From NCBI RefSeq assembly GCF_024323335.1, contig NC_066581.1:460805197-460869196 (forward strand): DNA of 64,000 bases. Direction: 5' to 3'. Under the pieces are notes generated by a model, which did not search any database, was not told the origin of the DNA, and saw only the letters and a list, made by a program, of their open reading frames with translations. The translations under genes and the position numbers were made by a program. This DNA comes from Lathyrus oleraceus (lineage: Eukaryota > Streptophyta > Magnoliopsida > Fabales > Fabaceae). Shown here piece after piece: positions 10,991-23,300 of the stretch (position 1 is its first letter; each line of letters opens with the position of its first letter).

Positions 10991-13552
10991 GCCTGAATCC
11001 TAACAGAATTGTTCAGAACATCACATTCTAGATCTCAAATTTTTCTTTCCCTCCATTTTTGCTCTCAATTGAAACTTCAAATTTTTCCACATAGCATCTG
11101 AATTTTATTGCATATTCTTGTTCTCTGATCATCATTGAGTGCAGGTCAAGCCTTGATTTGAAGAATTCGAGCAGAAATCAAACTGTGCAAGCTCAAGAAC
11201 ATGAAGATAGAAACTGCTATTTGAGCTAGATCTAGGTCGTGCCAAGCTTCAATTCATACATCAAACTTCAAGTCATCATCTCAGGATTGGATCTGGACAC
11301 TTGCAAGGCCTTGAATCTATAGTTTCTGTTGACTGCTTTTCAAGAGGTGTGGATTTCGAACCTCTTAATTCTCCTTTTGATGCACATGTTTAGGTAGATC
11401 TTTACATGCTGATCATGCTGATATAAATTTCATGAAAAATGGTGAAGAATTGCATGAGATATCTGGAATAGAAGTTTTGAATGCATAAATGTTTTTATTC
11501 GATTCTCATGATTCATGAAGAATTAGGCCTAGATAATGCTCGATCTGTGTTCCTCATTGAATAAGCTTTCGAATGATGTATGATTTGCTGTATTCTGGAA
11601 TTTTTTTTGTCACATATCACTGTAGCGCCACCGTCTTCACGAAGAAGACGGTGGAAACCACCGTCTGGCCGCCGTCTGCAGATGCGCTAGGGCTTGATCC
11701 CTGCTGGCGCTCGCGTGGCTGCCTGTTGGCCAAATGATAGGCCAGGGTTCTTAGACCAATTCCACATGCGCATTGACTTGATGACTGGGCGCCAACTCAA
11801 TAATTGAAGCGCAGCGTTTTGATACGCACCTCACTTTGATTCCCAGCGGTGCCATTTGTGATTTTATTTTCTTTTCCAGCGCATTTTTGCATGTACATGG
11901 TTCGAATCTGGCCTATTGCATTGTGCCAATTTCATTTTCATTTCATTTTATTTCATGATTTTCATTTTATTTCAATATTTTCATCCAACTTTGAAAAAAT
12001 CATAACAATTAGAAAATTAATCCAAATCACTTCCAATTTTTTGCTACATGTTAATATGGATGTCTATTATTTTGTGATGCTGATTTCATGATTTTATCAT
12101 TTCTGAAATTTTAATTGTGTTGGCTCCTTTGGACATGTATGCAAATGTGACATGCTTCATTCATTCTATTGTGAAATGCTCATACATTGGCCAATTGATT
12201 TGAAATTTGGTATGCTGATTCCCAACATGTTGCATGATTTTTGAGGCTTGGTTGTGCATTTTTATCATTTTCCATCTCTGTTTTAGGCACACGAATGTAT
12301 GGTGTGACAATGTGTGTCACACAATTTGTTGTCATACTTGTTCATTTTCATATACATGTCAATTGATCTCTTATGATTCCAATTTTTTGCATGATGCTTG
12401 TGTTTGACATGTTGTATGCACATAAAAAATTTCATGATTGTTTGATTCATTTCTGTTTTAGTATGGAATTTTCATTCTTGATGACCAATTGTGCGCTTTG
12501 TAATTGCCTTTGCCATATCTTGCTCATGTAATGACTTTGCTTGATGCTTTAGACTTGGTCCTTTTTACGACATGTTCTCACTTGTTTAAATGAGCTTTAT
12601 GTTGAATATTGGTTGTTGTTTTGACTTTTTGCTTTGCCTTTGACCCTAGTCTTTGCACTAGTGGTTGGTACTCACCATTTGAGCTTTGCATTTCAGGTTC
12701 AAGCAATTAATCCTAATGGATGATGTGATCTCCTTGCTTGAGATGCAATTTACTTTGTTTAACTAACCTTTGTTGTGTTATAGGTCCTTGGGTGGTGAAC
12801 TCACTTGATTGATTGCCTTTTAGGACTTGCTTTGTGCACATTGGTTGTAACACTGTTGTTATCTGTTGGTTGTTTGTCTGAATATCCTACTGATGGTTTA
12901 GCTTTTCATACAGGTACCTTAGCCGCTTAAGCTCATTACTTGAGCTTTGCTTTGCTTGTGGTTGGTTTACCACTTAGGTAACCTCTCTAACTCCATGTAG
13001 TCTGGAAGCCCTGTCGTTTCTGTTTGGCAGGCATTTGGCTGAAGTCCTCCTTAAGAGGCAATGTCTGTGATTGTTTATGTTTGTGCCATGTGCTTCAAGT
13101 CCTCCTAAGTGAATAGGCAATTGGCAGATAGAAGGGATTTGCAATCAATCCCCTGCTATTCAATTGAGTCTTTCATCTTGCTCGCACTACGTGCTGATGC
13201 ATTTGAATAAATACCCAAAATCTTGTATAGAGTCAGACATGTGGAATAGAGTTCCTCATTCTGGACTCCCACACCTTCTTTGATTCAAGCTCACCCAGGC
13301 CGGGTTAAGAGCTATGAGGTCTAACCCTAATCTCCCATTTCATCTGCTCACCCTGACGATCAATGTTAGTGGTTAAGAGTCTCAACACCCATAACAGTAT
13401 TGGCTTGTTTGTCAAGGTTGATATGACCCCTTGACTAAAGCCCAACCTTGTATGAGCCTCTTGGTTGTGTATAGCGTGTGATAATTGATTGCTTGTTTGA
13501 TTATTTGTGCATATTTCATATGTTTGCTTTGCATGCATCTTTGTTTCTTTTG

Positions 13553-13855
13553 TGGAGTCAAATGTAAGACCATTGATTGGCTATCTGTTTCCTGTTTCTT
13601 TTGGGGAGCTGGATATAAGACCATAGATTGGCACTCCATTTCCTATATTGTTTTGTTTGAGGAGTCAGGTATAAGACCATTGATTGGCCATCTGTTTCCT
13701 GTGTTTGTTCCTTTGTGGAGTTGGATGTAAGACCATTGATTGGCTATATATTTCCTATGTTGCTTTGTGGAGTTGGACGTAAGACCATTTATTGGCACTC
13801 CGTTTCCCATCTCTTTTTGGAGTTGGACGTAAGACCATTTATTGGCAATCCATTT
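13553..13855 (+). repeat. Six-copy tandem repeat in the LTR of element B
   Basis: The core GTAAGACCATTGATTGGC, with small changes, occurs near 13567, 13617, 13673, 13729, 13781 and 13832, spaced about 50-57 bp. The same array is in the 3' LTR near 50437-50739. A related core is repeated in the LTRs of element C. Confidence 0.85.
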
Positions 13856-14891
13856 CCAGTTTTGTTGCTCCTTTGAGCTTGCTTATTTGTCTTGCTTATT
13901 GCTTTGTGTTGCCTAATTCCAAAGGAACTTCCTTGGATCACTTCTATGATCTGGAGAAAGCAACTCCTATTTGTGGCTTTGTCCCTTAACCCTTTTGTGC
14001 TTAACCTTGAACCATGTTTTTCATCCTTAACCCAAACCAGAAAACTTTTGTGCAAACATTTTCACTCGTTTTCAAAACTAGAAACCTAGGCCTTAGGCCT
14101 TTGATTTTCAAACTTCATTTTCACAATACTTTTTCTGAATTGAACATTAATGTCAACTTTGACTATCTTTGTGAATACTTCTAATTGATTAACTTCACCC
14201 ACTCAATTGCTTTTTGTGGCCCTTGTTCACTTCTTAATCAAGTTTTCATACATTAGCCATAGATCTGAATTATCTTAGTGGTTGATGTAAATCTCACCTT
14301 TGTCCTTAGTGATTGAATTGTAAGACTTCCATGCTTATTATAGGGCATAATCCCTCACTAGCATGTCGAAGTTGTTCTCACATGGTGGATTGTTGGTTCA
14401 GGTCGAGTTTTCTCCCTTTGATAATGAAAGACCTTAGGGCTTTTGTTTAAAATTAACCCACTCACTTTTTGGAAATCTTTTAGCCAAACTACGGCGTTTT
14501 GATCCTTATCTTTCATGAAAAGGTACGTAGGCAATGGGTTCATCCATCCAAACACAAAAATAACTAACTTGTACATTCTTCTCTCATCTCTTCAATCAAT
14601 GTTTGCACAATAAATATTTCATAAACAATAATAATACAACATTTGTGAAAAGGGGTTCCCTAGGAGTACCTAGGATGTTGTGGGTGCCTAACACCTTCCC
14701 ACAACATAATTACCCCCTTACCCAGATCTCTAACCTTTTATTAGTTTTCTTTGTAAAACTTCTTAGGCTTTTGTCCGCTTTCTAGCCATTCCTTTGGATA
14801 AATAGAAGTGCGGTGGCGACTCTATCTTGTATGGTTTACATTGGATCTAGTTAATATTTCCAATGGTGACGAATACACCGCTACAGAAAAA

Positions 14892-14909
14892 TGGCGACTC
14901 TGCTGGGGA
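14892..14909 (+). other. Primer binding site of element B (tRNA-Arg type)
   Basis: TGGCGACTCTGCTGGGGA lies six bases after the LTR end. This is the primer site reported for Ogre elements. Element C has the identical 18-mer on the other strand. Confidence 0.92.
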
Positions 14910-15908
14910 AAAAGAAAATTTCCTAGTGGGTTTGCCTACTTTTCACACTTGTTGTACTATATTGTATATTGTTTATGACATATTTTTGGTGCAATTTGGG
15001 ATTACTGTATTGATTGTAATGTTTGAATTGCTTGATATATCAATTGCTTGCTTGCTTTGGTGATCTCTGTGAAATGAGTTTTATACCCGAACTCGAGTGC
15101 ACCCTACGATAGGAGAATGGCGTAGTCTTGTCGACTTGTGTGGAGTTATTCCTTAGCAAGTTGACTTACGAGTCCATTCACTTGGTGGAGGTCATGTTGG
15201 GATCATAATGTCACACAAGTCATTTGTGGTTAGGCATTATCTTTCCAATATGTGTCGTAGAAGCCAAGGACCTTAGTTTACCAAGCCCATCTTGGCCTAT
15301 TTTTAGGACGTAGTGCGGAAGTCGTTCAAATATCAGATTTAATGCGATTGTTGCGCGATACTACACTCATAAGAGTCTCTCTTGAGAATATTTTTGGAAT
15401 ACGAGTATTCGTTCCTCCGATAATATTCGAAAGATGGGATGATGACTATGGGAACCTCTGGTAGAACATGTTCGGCAGGTTTAAACCCTAGTACACTCCC
15501 TTTGGGTGGTTCTTAACCGAGACTCCATGCTCGTGACTTGCAACAAACCCGTGATTCATGGTTGATCCGTTCAAACATCCTTAATATCAATGGAACTTGG
15601 GTGTTGATAAGGTGAAAACCATAATCCACCAAAATGGATGATTGATATTAAGGAGGTTTGAACCGTTCGTATATCGTTAATATCAATGGAACTTGGGTGT
15701 CGATAAGGTGAAAACCATAATCCACTAAAATGGATGATTGATATTAGGGATAACACGAGCCATCCCATGACCTTTGTCTGGTGTGCTTTGCTTGATCCTT
15801 GAGTGTGATTGTTGCATTCATGCATTCATGCATTCATCTGCATCCATATCATCATAAAAAAGAAAATTTTCAAGGAACTTAAGGGGTTTATTTGCAAAAT
15901 TTTAAGAT
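14910..15908 (+). other. Leader of element B with a duplicated inverted-repeat unit
   Basis: About 1 kb without a convincing gene. A unit of about 95 bp is present twice (near 15576-15660 and 15670-15750), each copy bounded by AATATCAAT and ATTGATATT in inverted orientation. Element D has only one copy, at about 52910-52990. Confidence 0.7.
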
Positions 15909-17357
15909 ATGGAAAGACAAAAAAGGCATACAAAGAAGTACAGCTTTAGACAACCCGATCTGAAAGAGTTAAGGAATCTGACATCTTATGTATTAGATCC
16001 CTTGGGTTTCAAAGCTCGTTATGGGAAGCTTCTGCCTCTTATGACTACTCAGGTGGACGAAGGGTTGATGGGTACTTTGGTCCAGTTCTATGATCCTCTG
16101 TATCACTGATTCACTTTTCCAGACTTTCAGCTATTGCCTACCCTCGAGGAGTATGCTCATCTCGTGGGTATTCCTATTCTGGATCAGTTACCGTTTAGTG
16201 GCTTGGAGAGTATTCCTACCTCTCAAGAGATAACTGACATGTTGCACATAGATGAATCCTTGGTTAAAGATCATATGACTACCAAAGGTGGAATTCAAGG
16301 TCTCCCTTCTGAGCTCCTCATCGCTCAAGCTACCGTTTATGGGAAGGCCATGAGTGAGGATGCCTTTGAAGCCATTTTCGTGCTTCTCATCTATGGATTG
16401 GTATTATTCCCCAACATCGATAAATTTGTGGATGTGAACGCTATTAGGATCTTCTCTGCTCTTAATCCCGTTCCGACTCTATTGGGTGATACCTATGTCT
16501 CTTTGCATCTGAGGAATGCAAAGGGTGGTGGCGCTATTGTGTGCTGTTTGCCTCTGTTGTATAAGTGGTTTATTTCTCACTTACCGCAGACGGTCGCTTT
16601 CAAGGAGAACAAGAGATGTCTACGGTGGTCTACGAGACTTATGTCTCTCACTAATGATGATATCTCTTGGTATAATCGTGCATATGACGGTGTCCAGATC
16701 ATCGACTCTTGTGGTGAATTCTCCAATGCGCCTCTTCTTGGTACATGTGGTGGGATTAGCTACAACCCTATCTTAGCACGACGTCAGCTTGGGTTCCCCC
16801 TAAATGATAAACCTAATAACATTCTGTTAGAAGGTGTGTTCTTTCAGGAGGGTAAAGATCCCCAAGGCCTGAAAGCCAGGATGGTCCGCGTTTGGCGCAA
16901 GATTCACAAGAAGGGTAGAAATGAGTTGGGTCCGAAGAATTGCATAGCTTTGGAGCCGTATACTACTTGGGTAAGGAAGAGAGCATCTGAGTATCTCATG
17001 CCTTACGACTATCCGAGACCTACACCTTTGGTTATGGCTGGGCCTTCAACCCTCCCTAACCAAGGCGTAGAGGAGTTGAGAGACGAAGACCTTTCACGTG
17101 CCTGGATCCGTGAAAGAGAAGAGTTGCTTCAACAGCTTAAGGAGAAGGACGCTCTGATTGAGTTCCTCGAGCATCAGGTGATTGATGATCCTAACGATGC
17201 ATGGACTTCTCTACTTTCTCAGTCTTCCAAGTTCTGGAAAAGGAGGTATGACAGACTCTCTAAAGAGAAAGCGGATACGGAAGCAGCATATGAGAGAGAG
17301 ATTAAGAGGCTTCGTGCAGCTTATCTTCCGGCATCCCGAGCTTCTAGGGATCCATAG
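15909..17357 (+). pseudogene. ORF1 of Ogre element B, one nonsense codon
   Basis: One frame runs from the ATG at 15909 to the stop at 17355-17357, broken only by TGA at 16107-16109. Element D has TGC (cysteine) at that place, so a single base change made the stop. The protein would be about 482 residues. Its first three quarters form a globular region with the conserved LEEYAHL.GIP and YGLV.FP blocks. It resembles plant mobile-domain-like proteins, an assignment from memory of the family that needs a profile search. The end is a coiled coil (AWIREREELLQQLKEK and KERYD-like heptads). ORF1 upstream of gag is diagnostic of Ogre, and its function is not known. Confidence 0.85.
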
Positions 17358-17514
17358 GATGTTTATTTTCCTTTTCTCTTGTAATATGATTAACAATGTT
17401 GTACTTCTTTTTCTCAAATATATTTGATGAGATATTTTCCATATGCGATCAAAAGCTTAATATTCAAAATTTGCAAATAATACCCTAAAAGTTCCTTCGG
17501 AAAAAAAACAAATC
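17358..17514 (+). other. Spacer between ORF1 and gag of element B
   Basis: AT-rich. Just after it, CATGCATCATTTGCATAAGCAG near 17529-17550 is conserved in element D (54780-54801) and could be a splice acceptor or start context for gag. Confidence 0.4.
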
Positions 17515-20362
17515 ATGTGCACGAGCATTACATGCATCATTTGCATAAGCAGGTTTTGTTCTCAGCCTTTGGTCTTGTGGTCTAACTCTGTGCTCTTCAT
17601 TTATTTTGAAGACAAGCTGACTCATCGGTACTACACCAGAGCCAACTCTTCCAGATTGATGGATCATCTTGAGCAAGAGAACCATGAGCTCAAAGAGGAA
17701 GTCGCCAGACTGAGTGCTTTGATGGAGTCTTTCCTAGCAGCTCAGAACCAGCCGTCTCCAACACCTGCAACTCCTCCCCAGAGGACTGTTGTTTCTGAGA
17801 TTGTCTCCTCTACAGTGCCTGCTGCCAGTGCCCACTTCGTGCCAACAGCCATGCCGTCCGGGTTTCCGTGGGGGACGCCTCCTGGCTTTATGCCTGATAT
17901 TCCTGCGCCAACTTTTGCTTCCATGCCGGCATCTAGCCCGGTCCTTGTTGTTCCTCCTCCTGTTGTGCATACCGTTCCTAGGGTAGACGACACCATCTAT
18001 CATTCTGAGCCGTCTGAGGGCCCAGATGTTAATGAGAAGATGGATGCGATGAATGACCAATTTCTTGAACTCCACAAGGAATTGAAGACCCTTCGAGGAA
18101 AGGATTTGTTCGGCAAGTCTGCTGTCGAGCTCTGTTTAGTTCCCGGTGTGAAAATACCTGTGAAATTCAAGGTCCCAGACTTTGAGAAGTACAAGGGGAA
18201 CACCTGCCCTCTCAGCCACCAGGTCATGTATTCCAGGAAAATGTCTACTCAAACGGATAATGATCAGCTGCTCATTCATTATTTCCAGGACAGTCTGTCC
18301 GGTGCTGCACTGCGTTGGTATATCAGTTTGGACAGTGCAAACATCCGTTCCTTCAATGATCTTGGTGAAGCCTTCGTCAAGCAATACAAATACAATGTGG
18401 ATATGGCTCCCGATCGGGATCAACTCAGAGCCATGTCCCAGAAGGACAAAGAGACATTTAAAGAGTACGCCCAGAGGTGGCGAGAGTTGGCAGCTCAGAT
18501 TGTGCCTCCGCTGGAAGAGAAGGAAATGACCAAGATCTTTCTGAAGACCTTGAGTTCATTCTATTACGAGCGGATGATTACTAGCGCTCCTTCTGATTTC
18601 ACCGAGATGGTGAACATGGGGATGCGACTAGAGGAAGGAGTCCGTGAAGGACGTCTATCCAAAGATGAAGGCTCTTCTAGCAAGCGATATGGGGCGTTTG
18701 CGAAAAAGAAAGATGGAGAGGCACATGCTGTGCAATCCCATGTCAAACCCAGAAGACCCTTTGTGAAGAGGAAGCCTGTGCGTCATGCCAGCAATCAGCA
18801 CCAGGTGGCTCACATAGCACCTATCTTCAGAGACAACAATCAGCAATATCAGCAGCACAATAATCATCAACCGTCTCAGCAATATCAGCAACAACATAGT
18901 CCTTAACAGCAGGCTTACCAGCCTCGCAACAGTAATCAAGCTAGTACGAGTTATGAGAGGAAGAAGATCACTTTCGATCTGATTCCGATGTCATACGCAG
19001 AGCTGTATCCCTCTTTGATAGAGCGGAAATTGATTACTCCAAGGGATCCTCCGGCTATACCTGCTAACCCTCAGTGGTGGTATAAGCCTGATCAGCACTG
19101 TGTCTATCATTCGGGTGCTCCGGGTCATAATGTGGAAAACTGCTTTCCGTTGAAGACTAAGGTTCAAGACCTTATGAGATGCGAAATTCTGAGCTTTGAG
19201 GACGTAGGTCCTAATGTTACGAAGAACCCACTGCCCGAGCATAGGAAGTCTGTTAACATGGTCCAGGGTTGCCCTGGTAAATACAAAGTCAAATATGTTA
19301 GCTATATTCGACAGTCATTGGTCGAATTGCACCGTCTGTTGTGTGATTACAGTCATCTGGAGCACGACCATGATAAATGTCGTATCTGCTCTGTTAACAG
19401 ATTGGGCTGTCGCTGAGTGCGGAAAGATCTTCAGGAATTACTGGACGATGGGACCATTGAGATCCTTCAAAATAGAAATGTTGATGAAGATGAGCCAGAG
19501 GTTAATGTGATTTCTCCTGTGTTTAGGATCCCTGACCCTGTTATCATTAAATATGATGGTAGCAAGCAGAAGGTTTCCCCTTCCTTGATTATCAAGCCTG
19601 CGGGTCCTGTGCCTTATTCATCTGATAAAGCAATTCCCTTTCGTTACAGTGTTGTTGCTATGGAAGATGGGAAAGAAGTGCCTTTGCCTTCCTCCTCTGT
19701 TGTGAACATTGCTGATGTGAGCGGGTTGACCCGCAGTGGTCGTGTGTTTTCTGCACCACCGAAGCCTCAGGCTAGAGCTGATTTTGTTGAGCGTCCAGTT
19801 GGGAATGCTGTGAATTCTCCGAACCCGACACCTGTTGTTAAACCCTCCTCTGTACAAAAGACTCATACTTCTTCTGTTGACCCTAGTGGCACTGTGAATG
19901 AAGACTGTGATGAGATGCTGAGGCTCATCAAGAAGAGTGAGTACAATGTTGTAGACCAGCTTCTACAAACACCATCCAAGATCTTCGTGTTATCTCTGCT
20001 TCTGAATTCAGAACCTCATAGGGAGGCTCTACAGAAAGTCTTGGATTTGGCTTATGTTGATCATGACGTCACAATTGAACAGTTTGATAGCATTGTTGCA
20101 AACATTACTGGTTGCAACACTTTGAGTTTCTGTGACTCTGATCTCCCGGAAGAGGGAAGAGACCACAACATGGCTTTACATATATCCATGAATTGCAAGA
20201 ACGACGCCATGTCCAACGTGTTGGTGGATACTGGGTCATCTCTGAATGTATTGCCAAAGACCACTCTCTCTAGATTGTCATATCAAGGGCCTCCCATGAG
20301 GCAGAGTAGTGTTGTTGTGAAAGCTTTTGATGGGTCACGTAAGACTGTGATTGGGGAAGTTG
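17515..20362 (+). pseudogene. Gag and protease of Ogre element B, with stops and split by element C
   Basis: A single frame carries gag from at least 17623 (HRYYTRANSSRLMDHL, shared with the gag start of element C). The ATG at 17515 is only the first in-frame one and the true start is uncertain. A short coiled coil near 17660-17740 and a proline-rich linker precede the Ty3 capsid domain at about 18040-18640 (WRELAAQ, then KIFLKTLSSFYYERM). Stops interrupt at 18904-18906 (TAA in a CAG-rich glutamine stretch, probably from CAA) and 19414-19416 (TGA). An unusual knuckle-like CVYHSGAPGHNVENC is at 19099-19143. The protease active site VDTGSS has its D at 20227. The frame is cut at 20362-20367 by element C and resumes after 38446. 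Confidence 0.9.
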
Positions 20363-20367
20363 ATCTC
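20363..20367 (+). repeat. Target site duplication of element C (left), ATCTC
   Basis: ATCTC directly before the LTR edge at 20368 recurs at 38447-38451 directly after the other LTR edge. Confidence 0.95.
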
Positions 20368-23300
20368 TGTCGCATCCGCGAAAAACAACCGGCGGGCTAA
20401 AACAAAAACAACACAGAGCCGCCACCGTGCATTATTTATCCCAAAGGAGGGAAAGGAAACGCTCAGAGTAAACCTGGGAAAAGCATGGTCTCGCGACCAA
20501 AGAGAAAGGGTACGGGAGTCGGTTACGCAAGGGGAAGGTATTAGCACCCCTCACGTCCGTCGTACTCGACGGGATCCACGCTCTAAGAAAAAGAAAAGGT
20601 TGCTAAACAAACATCACACACACACACCGAAGACAACACAGGTGGGGTTAAGAGGAAGAGGGCTCGATAGGACGTCGTATCCTATGCCTACGTATCTCGT
20701 CTGGAACGAGAATCAGAGCTGCCGTAGTTCGGCTCACGCACGCCAAACAAACAAACACAAACACAGGCAAACATGGAGCCTGAATGCCAACCACTGGACT
20801 TACATCAGCATCCGAACCAAAACACACACAAAAAGGCAAACGTGGAGCCCGAAAGCCAATCACTGGACTTACATCGGCATCCGAACCAAACGCACGCACA
20901 CTGGAACCCGAAGGCCACTCGATGGACTTACATCAGCTTCCAAGCACACAACAACCAACAAGTTAATAGGGAGTCAGGAACTCGAGCCTATAACTGTCAA
21001 GCACACACACAAAAAGAAAGAAAAGTGCCCGGAGAGACCTCGCACGGTCTCCTGCCTACGTACCTCATCTGGTATGAGGATCAGGGCGACGTAGTTCCCC
21101 TGAAAGGGAAAGAAATTCTAGCCAGAAACCAAGGGGAGACACACTACCAGGGAGCTGTACTCGAGCCTAGTGTTATCATGCATCATTGCCCTATGTTATG
21201 GTTTCTACCTACTTGCACAACAGCAAGCTAATCCTAACCAGGAAAAACAAGCATTGCAAGCATCAATCAAAATAAAACAAACATTTCACATAGCACACAC
21301 TATATCCAGTCAAGTGAGGCTCAAACAAAGGGTGGACTGCCGAGGCAAGTCATCTGTACAAGGGTAGTGTTCGCTCTTAACCCTGACATTGAGAGTCAGG
21401 GTGAAGCAGATGAAAGGTGAGTGAAGATTAGACTTCACAGCTCTTATCCCTGGCCAGGGAGAGCTTCAGACAAAGGAGCGTGGGTCCAGAATGGAGGGAC
21501 CCTTCTACGCTCAAGACTCTGACTCGACTGTACAAAGTACAAGATCTTGGGTTTGTGTCCCAATGCATCAACACAGTGGTGTGAGCAGAGGGACGACTCA
21601 ACAGAATAGCGGGGGATAGATTGCATATCCCTTGGGTTCCGCCAATTGCCTCATAGAGGTCTTTACCTGCTTGGCACAAAAGTAAACAATCACAAACATC
21701 GCCTCTTAAGGAGGACTTCAGACAGTTGCCTGGCTAAATAACAAGCCAGGTCTTCCAGACTACATGGAGACAAGAGAGTCTACCTCAATTGGTTTAAAAA
21801 CCAAGCAACAGCAAGCAAGTTCTCAAGGAACTGTAAGCAACTAAATGTACCTGAAATCAATCAAGTATCATCAGTACTCAGAAAAACCAACAGTAAACAG
21901 CAAATGTTAATCTGTACAGTTAAACACAAGTTAATGCACACAAGTGCAAGCCATGAGCCCAAACTCAAGCATCAAACCCTACAACACAAAGCCAATGTTA
22001 GTTTACAACATCAAACAAAACTCAATTTAATCAGCTTGCAATTTTCTCCTTAAGCCTTTTGCATTTCATCCTGAAAATCCAAACCAAACATGAGAAACTA
22101 GACCACTAGGCCAAGCCTAGGGTCCAAAGGGGATGAAAAAATCAAAACAGCAAGTGAAAATTATCCAAAATCACATTCAAGCAATTTAGAAACAAATGCA
22201 ATTGGTCCCATGCTCATATCAATCACCATTATCATTTTATGCACAAAATAGCATCCAACATGCAATTTCCAACTTCAAAAGACCAAACAGAACTATCTCA
22301 ATCAAAAGCATGCCAAAACAATTCAATTAATTCCACAAAAATTCACACCTAAACAGAACATATTCAATGGATAGCATGTCAATTTTCAGCTCAATTGGAC
22401 AAAAGGAAGTAGGTCAATGAAAATCAAGAAGTTCAGACAATTTCAAACAAGCCAACACATGGTATCCAAACAAACACCAACTTCCAAAAATCACAAAACA
22501 GTGTCACAACAAGATAAATGAATGGGATCAAAACCACAATGACCTGTAATGTGTCTACAATCCTCATACCAAATTTCACACTCATACAATCAATGATCAG
22601 AATTTCACAAAGCAAATGGTAACATGTGTCACACAATGTCACAAAATGAGCCAACAGAAGAGAAAATCACAATCAATTAGAAAATGTCATCAAAAATTCC
22701 AGAAAAAATCTCATGTGATCTCAACATACAAATGTTCATTCATGCAAAATTTCATCTCAAATCAACATCCCTAAGCATTTTAAATAAAATCATGAAGTTG
22801 ACCTAGCTTGGTGTGACACAAATTGTCACATCTCAATTCAAAAATTCATATCTCCCTCACCAAGTATCCAAAAATCATAAACTCTACATGAAAATCACCA
22901 TCAAGATGTCCAGAACAAGCGCAAAAATTTTCATCCATTTATTTGAAAGTATCATCATTTCATGAAAGATATGGCATGGTATGTGCAAATGTGACAACAT
23001 CAAGCAATCCCTAAGCCAATTAATTTTCTACACGTGCAAAAAATCCACAAAAATCATGATTAAATTCTACACATCATCAGGAATATCATGAAAAAAATCT
23101 CACTCAATTTGGATGAAAAATGAGTGAGTTATGAATTTCTAAGTTGAGGTATCAAAATGAAATAACAATTAGAAAAGAAATAGAAATAATATATTAATTA
23201 AATACGCCAATGGCAATTTTGTAATACTAATGGAGTTGGCCAAAACGGCGTCGCTTCAGTTAGAAGCAATGGCGCGCTCTGATTGGTTGAGCTTGGCGCC

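Larger units (their letters stand above)
9854..14885 (+). repeat. 5' LTR of element B, 5032 bp
   Basis: It starts TGTAAGACCCCAATTTTG and ends ACACCGCTACA. It is collinear and equal in length with 46738-51769, with about 90 differences by hand count. It contains a GC-rich hairpin at 11628-11654, a GC-rich patch to about 11850, and six tandem copies of a unit of 50-57 bp at about 13553-13855. No coding capacity is supported; open frames here are chance. Confidence 0.96.

Noticed and set aside
14892..14909. tRNA gene
   Set aside because: Only the 18 bases complementary to the tRNA 3' end are present, as in any primer binding site. The same is true at 701, 33502 and 52293.
20351..21231. Open frames of 152-247 codons across the left edge of element C
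   Set aside because: They run from B coding into C's LTR or lie wholly in the LTR, and the LTR part recurs identically in the other LTR. Repetitive non-coding DNA explains them.
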